Below, one piece after another: positions 22,679-26,090 of a stretch of DNA of 26,090 bases. Made by a program: the position numbers and the translations under genes. The DNA lies in the IMG/VR virus record IMGVR_UViG_3300008267_000462, positions 1 to 26,090 of that record; one strand, 5' to 3'. Below the pieces are notes generated by a model. The model saw nothing but the letters and a program-made list of their open reading frames with translations, made no database searches and was not told where the DNA came from. Each line of letters begins with the position of its first letter. The stretch's first letter is position 1. This DNA comes from a virus.

Positions 22679-23137
22679 ATGGAAAATTGGTTATACAAAG
22701 ATAAAAGGATAGAATCTTTAGAGGATTTCCCTGAAGGGACATTCGGATTTATTTACATTACAGTACACGAACCCTCAGGCAAAACATATTTAGGTAAAAA
22801 ATCTTTATACCATAATGTAAAGAAAAAATTAACTAAAAAAGAATTAGCTGAACAACCTACAACTAGAGGGCGTAAATCTTTAACTACAACTATTCAAAAA
22901 GAATCTGATTGGAAAACATATTACGGTTCTGCTAAACCTATAGTTGAACTTATAAAACAGGGTAAACAAAAAGATTTTATGCGCAAAATATTATGTTTAG
23001 CTCCAAACAAAAAACTTCTTACATATTATGAATGTAAGTATTTGTTTAAATATGAAGTTTTAGAAAAACCAGAGGAATGGCTAAATGATAATATTTTAGG
23101 TAAATTTTACACAAAAGATTTTGCTTCTATAGATTAA
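22679..23137 (+). CDS. SegE-like GIY-YIG endonuclease
   Basis: 152 residues. The GIY-YIG core begins with FIY (24-26, GTFGFIYITVHEPSG) and YLG (37-39, KTYLGKKSL). Then come an N-terminal-half insert rich in Lys, a WKTYYGSAKPIVEL segment (about 73-86), a helix with YYECKYLFKYEVL holding a likely catalytic Glu, and WLNDNILGKFY near the end, all in the order of the T4 SegE-like family. Such enzymes are usually free-standing homing endonucleases that spread by cutting genomes lacking the gene. It lies exactly at the border between virion and replication genes, a typical insertion spot. The stop of the preceding gene is 8 bases upstream. Confidence 0.78.
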   Translation: MENWLYKDKRIESLEDFPEGTFGFIYITVHEPSGKTYLGKKSLYHNVKKKLTKKELAEQPTTRGRKSLTTTIQKESDWKTYYGSAKPIVELIKQGKQKDFMRKILCLAPNKKLLTYYECKYLFKYEVLEKPEEWLNDNILGKFYTKDFASID

Positions 23138-23154
23138 ATTCGTACTTTTAAAGT

Positions 23155-24084
23155 ATGGTAAATGAACTATTAGTCAATCTAGTTAATTCTGTTTTAGGAT
23201 CAGGTAAACGTACCGCTAGAGGTAATCAAGCTTATACTTGTCCCTTTTGTCACCACCATAAACCTAAATTAGAAGTTAATTTTACTGAAAACAAAGAAGG
23301 AAATAATCCTTGGAACTGTTGGACGTGTGGTAAAAGGGGAAAAACAGTTCGAAGTTTATTTAAACAAATCCAAGTTGATGCTAGTTATTTTCAAGAATTA
23401 AGTAAACTAGTTAAAAATATTTCTTCTGATGATATAGGAGAAATAAAACACACCTTACTTGAACTCCCAAAAGAATTTAAAACATTTCTTAACAACCAAG
23501 ATATTACAGCTAGACATGCTTTATCTTATTTAAAAAAACGAAATATATCAAAAACAGATATTTTAAAATATAATATAGGATATTGTGCTTCGGGTCAATA
23601 TGCTAATATGATAGTTATACCCTCATATGATGGTAACGGTAAATTAAATTATTTTACCGCGAGATCATTTGAAAAAGATCCTTATGTTAAATACCGTAAC
23701 CCGGAAGTATCTCGCGATATAATTGCGTTTGAGTTGTTTGTTAATTGGGATTTGCCTATTATATTATGTGAAGGGCCATTCGATGCTTTAGCTATAAAAC
23801 GAAATGTTATACCATTATTTGGTAAAAATATCCAACTATCTTTAATGAAAAAATTAGTTGAATCAAAAGTACAAAAAATATACATTGCACTAGATAATGA
23901 TGCAATGAAACAAGCCCTTGGCTTTTGTGAACAGCTTTTAGATATTGGTAAGGAAGTTTACCTGGTTGAACTTCAAGGGAAAGACCCGAGTGAAATGGGA
24001 TTTGAACATTTCACAAAACTTATACAAACTGTTTCTCCCCTAACGCAGTATAAACTTATGGAGAAAAAATTATCTTTAATATGA
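23155..24084 (+). CDS. 61: DNA primase, DnaG-like with zinc finger and TOPRIM (T4 gp61-type)
   Basis: 309 residues, close to T4 gp61 (342). A zinc ribbon spans C29-x-x-C32 (YTCPFCHHHKPK) and C55-x-x-C58 (NCWTCGKRGK). The TOPRIM domain has E206 in LPIILCEGPFDALAIK and the D247-N-D249 pair in IYIALDNDAMKQ, followed by KDPSEMG, which matches the third acidic element. These residues bind the magnesium ions used to make RNA primers for lagging-strand synthesis, with the replicative helicase as partner. The helicase gene is not in this window. It overlaps the nuclease gene at 24081 as ATGA, which suggests a replication/recombination operon. Confidence 0.85.
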   Translation: MVNELLVNLVNSVLGSGKRTARGNQAYTCPFCHHHKPKLEVNFTENKEGNNPWNCWTCGKRGKTVRSLFKQIQVDASYFQELSKLVKNISSDDIGEIKHTLLELPKEFKTFLNNQDITARHALSYLKKRNISKTDILKYNIGYCASGQYANMIVIPSYDGNGKLNYFTARSFEKDPYVKYRNPEVSRDIIAFELFVNWDLPIILCEGPFDALAIKRNVIPLFGKNIQLSLMKKLVESKVQKIYIALDNDAMKQALGFCEQLLDIGKEVYLVELQGKDPSEMGFEHFTKLIQTVSPLTQYKLMEKKLSLI

Positions 24085-24854
24085 AAAAAAGAAATGTTAA
24101 AAAATCTTATAACAGAATTTTAGAAATTTCTGAAGATGCACAACAAATAACCCTCCCAGATTCTAGATATTATAGGCGAAATGGAAAGTATTATCCATCT
24201 GTAACATATGTTTTATCATATTATCCTAAAGGAAAATTTTTTGAAAACTGGCTTAAACAAGTAGGATTTGCTTCTGAACATATTGTTAAAAAAGCAGCTG
24301 AAGAAGGTACCCAAGTACACGAATTGTGTGAAGAATATTTAAATGGAGCAGAATTAAACTTTTTATCAACTACAGGCAAACCACAATATAATCCTGATGT
24401 ATGGCAAATGTTTTTACGTTTTGTTGAATTTTGGGAAGAATTTAAACCAACATTAATTGAAACTGAAGTACATTTATTTTCAGATGTATTAGAAATAGCA
24501 GGTACCTGTGATTTAATTGTAGAAATTAATGGTGAAATTTGGTTATTAGATCTTAAAACTTCTAATCATTTACAATTAACATATGAATTACAAACTGCAG
24601 TTTATGGTCAATGTTATGAAGAATGTTTTGGAAAGAAAATTGATCGTTACGGTATACTATGGCTTAAATCTTCTAAGCGTAAAGCTGCAAAAGGTAAAAT
24701 GCAAGGTAAAGGATGGGAAATAGTTGAATCAACTCGAACATTTGAAGAAAATCTTGATATTTTTAAAACAGTAAAACGTCTATTTGATTTAGAAAACCCA
24801 ACCCATTCCCCTATATTTACAGAATTTAGAACATCAGTTAAGCGAAATTCATAA
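24081..24854 (+). CDS. PD-(D/E)XK nuclease, RecB-like exonuclease family
   Basis: 257 residues. The PD-(D/E)XK core is clear: the N-terminal Tyr/Ser region (YYPSVTYVLSYYP), GTQVHELCEEYLNG with H80, E127 in LIETEVHLFS, then D144 (GTCDLIVEING) and D157-L-K159 (WLLDLKTSNH), with Q171 and Y175 of motif IV (ELQTAVYGQCYEE). The acidic residues and Lys form the metal site for phosphodiester cleavage. Proteins of this layout serve as exonucleases or Cas4-like enzymes in recombination, repair or host DNA breakdown. Only three cysteines lie outside the core and no Fe-S cluster pattern is evident. It is coupled to the primase by ATGA. Confidence 0.8.
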   Translation: MKKRNVKKSYNRILEISEDAQQITLPDSRYYRRNGKYYPSVTYVLSYYPKGKFFENWLKQVGFASEHIVKKAAEEGTQVHELCEEYLNGAELNFLSTTGKPQYNPDVWQMFLRFVEFWEEFKPTLIETEVHLFSDVLEIAGTCDLIVEINGEIWLLDLKTSNHLQLTYELQTAVYGQCYEECFGKKIDRYGILWLKSSKRKAAKGKMQGKGWEIVESTRTFEENLDIFKTVKRLFDLENPTHSPIFTEFRTSVKRNS

Positions 24855-24865
24855 TATGTATAAGC

Positions 24866-25618
24866 ATGATAAGTTTAGTTCAACTGTTGAAGGAAGTACA
24901 ATCCTCACCTAAAGCTATTTTTATGGCAGGACCTGCGGGTGCTGGTAAAACTTTTACCTTAAATAAATTAGGTATTAAAGGTTTTACAATGATAAATGTA
25001 GATGAGGACTATGAAGAACTTTTAAAGAAAGAACTAGGCAAAGAAGATTTTGCTTCAATGTCTCCTGAAGAATTATCTACTGCTGCTAAATTAATGGGTA
25101 AAGCCCGAGTTACAACTAAAGAAAAAGAGACCCAAGCAATAGGTACTCTACAAAACATTGTAATTGATGGCACAGGAGCGGCTTCAAAACCACTTTTAAA
25201 GAAAAAACAAGAACTAGAAGCAAGAGGATATAAAACATTTATGATAATGATTTATGTTTCTCCTATGACTTCTTTAAAACGAAATGCTGAACGAGGTAGA
25301 AGTTTACCTACAATAGCTGTATTAAAAAGTTGGCAAGGTTTAGTTTCAAATATTGATTTATATAGACAAGAATTTGGTAACAATATTGTTATAGTAAATA
25401 ACGATCCTGAAGATGTTGATAAATCATTTGATCCTGAACAAATTCAACAATTGTTTCCTATGCCTCAAGGCAAACCTAAAACACCTGAAGAGTTAGCAAA
25501 ATCAAAAGCAGATAAAGAAAAAACAAATCAAGAAATTAAAGCACTATTAAATATAGAACAAGAATTTGATACATTTGATGTTGCTAAACAAAAAGTAAAT
25601 CAATTTATAAATGAATAA
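24866..25618 (+). CDS. P-loop kinase, zeta-toxin / polynucleotide-kinase-like
   Basis: 250 residues. Walker A GPAGAGKT (22-29) follows a short N-terminal helix (MISLVQLLKEVQSS). D46 in INVDEDYEELL is the likely catalytic or substrate-binding acid of zeta-type kinases. IVIDGTGAASKPLLKKK (about 96-113) is the Walker B-like strand and its loop. MTSLKRNAERGRSL supplies the Arg-rich lid. Zeta-like enzymes phosphorylate UDP-sugars or nucleic-acid ends; in phages the substrate is mostly unknown. The C-terminal 45 residues are Lys/Glu-rich and helical. The LLKE at 7-10 loosely fits a prohead-protease cleavage site, like the next gene's leader. The next ATG overlaps its end by 8 bases. Confidence 0.7.
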   Translation: MISLVQLLKEVQSSPKAIFMAGPAGAGKTFTLNKLGIKGFTMINVDEDYEELLKKELGKEDFASMSPEELSTAAKLMGKARVTTKEKETQAIGTLQNIVIDGTGAASKPLLKKKQELEARGYKTFMIMIYVSPMTSLKRNAERGRSLPTIAVLKSWQGLVSNIDLYRQEFGNNIVIVNNDPEDVDKSFDPEQIQQLFPMPQGKPKTPEELAKSKADKEKTNQEIKALLNIEQEFDTFDVAKQKVNQFINE

Positions 25619-26090
25619 ATTAGTTGAATCACTTATTAAACCCATATTAGAGCAGACCCAGAAGGGTATTGCTTTAGTACCTGGTGGTTTTAAACCACCT
25701 ACATTAGGTCATTTTTATTTAGTAGATGAAGTAGCTAAAAATCCAAATATTGATAAAGTACTTGTTTTAATAGGACATAAAGATAGAGATGGTGTAACAA
25801 AAGATGAAAGTTTAGCTATTTGGAACATTTATAAAAAATATCTCCCTTCAAACGTTGAAATCAAATTAGCAGATAATCCTTCCCCAATATCAGATGTAGG
25901 TTCATTAATTAAAAATAATCCGGACACCATGTTTTACCCTGTGGTGGGAATTAGAGGTGAAATGGATTTAGGTGACTTAAAACGTTTTAATAGCATGGAG
26001 GGAAAATATGAAAATTTTCAACCCCTAGTTATTAAATCAGAAGAAAGTGAGAATAGAATTAGTGGAACTAATACACGTGCGGCTTTAATT
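25611..26090 (+). CDS. nucleotidyltransferase of the HxGH/ISGTxxR type (cut by window end)
   Basis: 160 residues are visible with no stop before the window ends. After a short helix (MNKLVESLIKPILEQTQKG) the core begins with ALVPGGFKPPTLGHFYLVDE, where TLGH takes the place of HxGH. RISGTNTRAAL near the end is the ISSTxxR-like element of cytidylyl/adenylyl-transferases. These bind the nucleotide phosphates in enzymes such as NMN or pantetheine adenylyltransferase. Proteins of this kind are widespread in T4-like phages with no settled substrate. It is translationally linked to the kinase gene, so the two may act together, for example on NAD, sugar nucleotides or RNA ends. The C-terminus is not seen. 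Confidence 0.75.
   Translation, partial: MNKLVESLIKPILEQTQKGIALVPGGFKPPTLGHFYLVDEVAKNPNIDKVLVLIGHKDRDGVTKDESLAIWNIYKKYLPSNVEIKLADNPSPISDVGSLIKNNPDTMFYPVVGIRGEMDLGDLKRFNSMEGKYENFQPLVIKSEESENRISGTNTRAALI

Overview
The window reads as part of a low-GC, T4-superfamily contractile-tailed phage (myovirus), probably one infecting a Bacteroidota host. All genes I accept lie on the + strand and are tightly packed. Several are joined by ATGA or TAATG stop/start overlaps. The phage assignment rests on a baseplate module (gp5-like hub/spike, gp25-like wedge, gp6/Baseplate_J-like wedge, a 1968-residue baseplate or tail protein), a late sigma factor resembling T4 gp55, a T4 gp61-type DnaG-like primase, a RecB-type nuclease and two different GIY-YIG proteins. 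The Bacteroidota host is an inference from the carboxypeptidase-regulatory-like beta domain inside one baseplate protein, the AT-rich codon use and the scarcity of strong Shine-Dalgarno sites.

Layout. (1) 1-1024: a higher-GC accessory strip. It starts with a tRNA-like fragment and continues with three tiny genes (205-399, 523-780, 860-1024), each preceded by a copy of one repeat element. That element contains a GNRA-type terminator-like hairpin with a compensatory base change and, in two copies, a promoter-like block. (2) 1025-1380: a gene-free stretch with an 8-bp degenerate tandem repeat, a dense cluster of palindromes, a 17-bp direct repeat and an AT-rich hairpin. It is the best candidate here for an origin, packaging or regulatory site. 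(3) 1381-2662: two beta-rich probable virion proteins. (4) 2742-6568: small accessory and nucleotide-metabolism genes (membrane peptide, MORN-like protein, MazG-like hydrolase, T5orf172 GIY-YIG protein, coiled-coil protein, HD phosphohydrolase, membrane-anchored small protein), ending with the gp55-like late sigma factor. (5) 6599-22670: about 16 kb of virion genes. (6) 22679-26090: a SegE-like endonuclease, primase, PD-(D/E)XK nuclease, P-loop kinase and a nucleotidyltransferase cut by the window end.

How the parts may work together. A box close to ATATTTATAATAAAA lies directly in front of five transcription-unit starts (1381, 6599, 9960, 12584, 20014). Four head virion units and the fifth heads a small conserved gene leading into the hub gene. 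With the gp55-like factor encoded immediately upstream of the block, this box is the natural candidate for the phage's late promoter. A different block (GGTTYGTATATT followed by an AT-rich segment) precedes the small accessory genes at 205 and 523 and the accessory operon at 2742, and may be an earlier-class promoter. The last two genes carry short N-terminal leaders that fit, loosely, T4 capsid-targeting and prohead-protease signals, so these enzymes might be packaged with the DNA.
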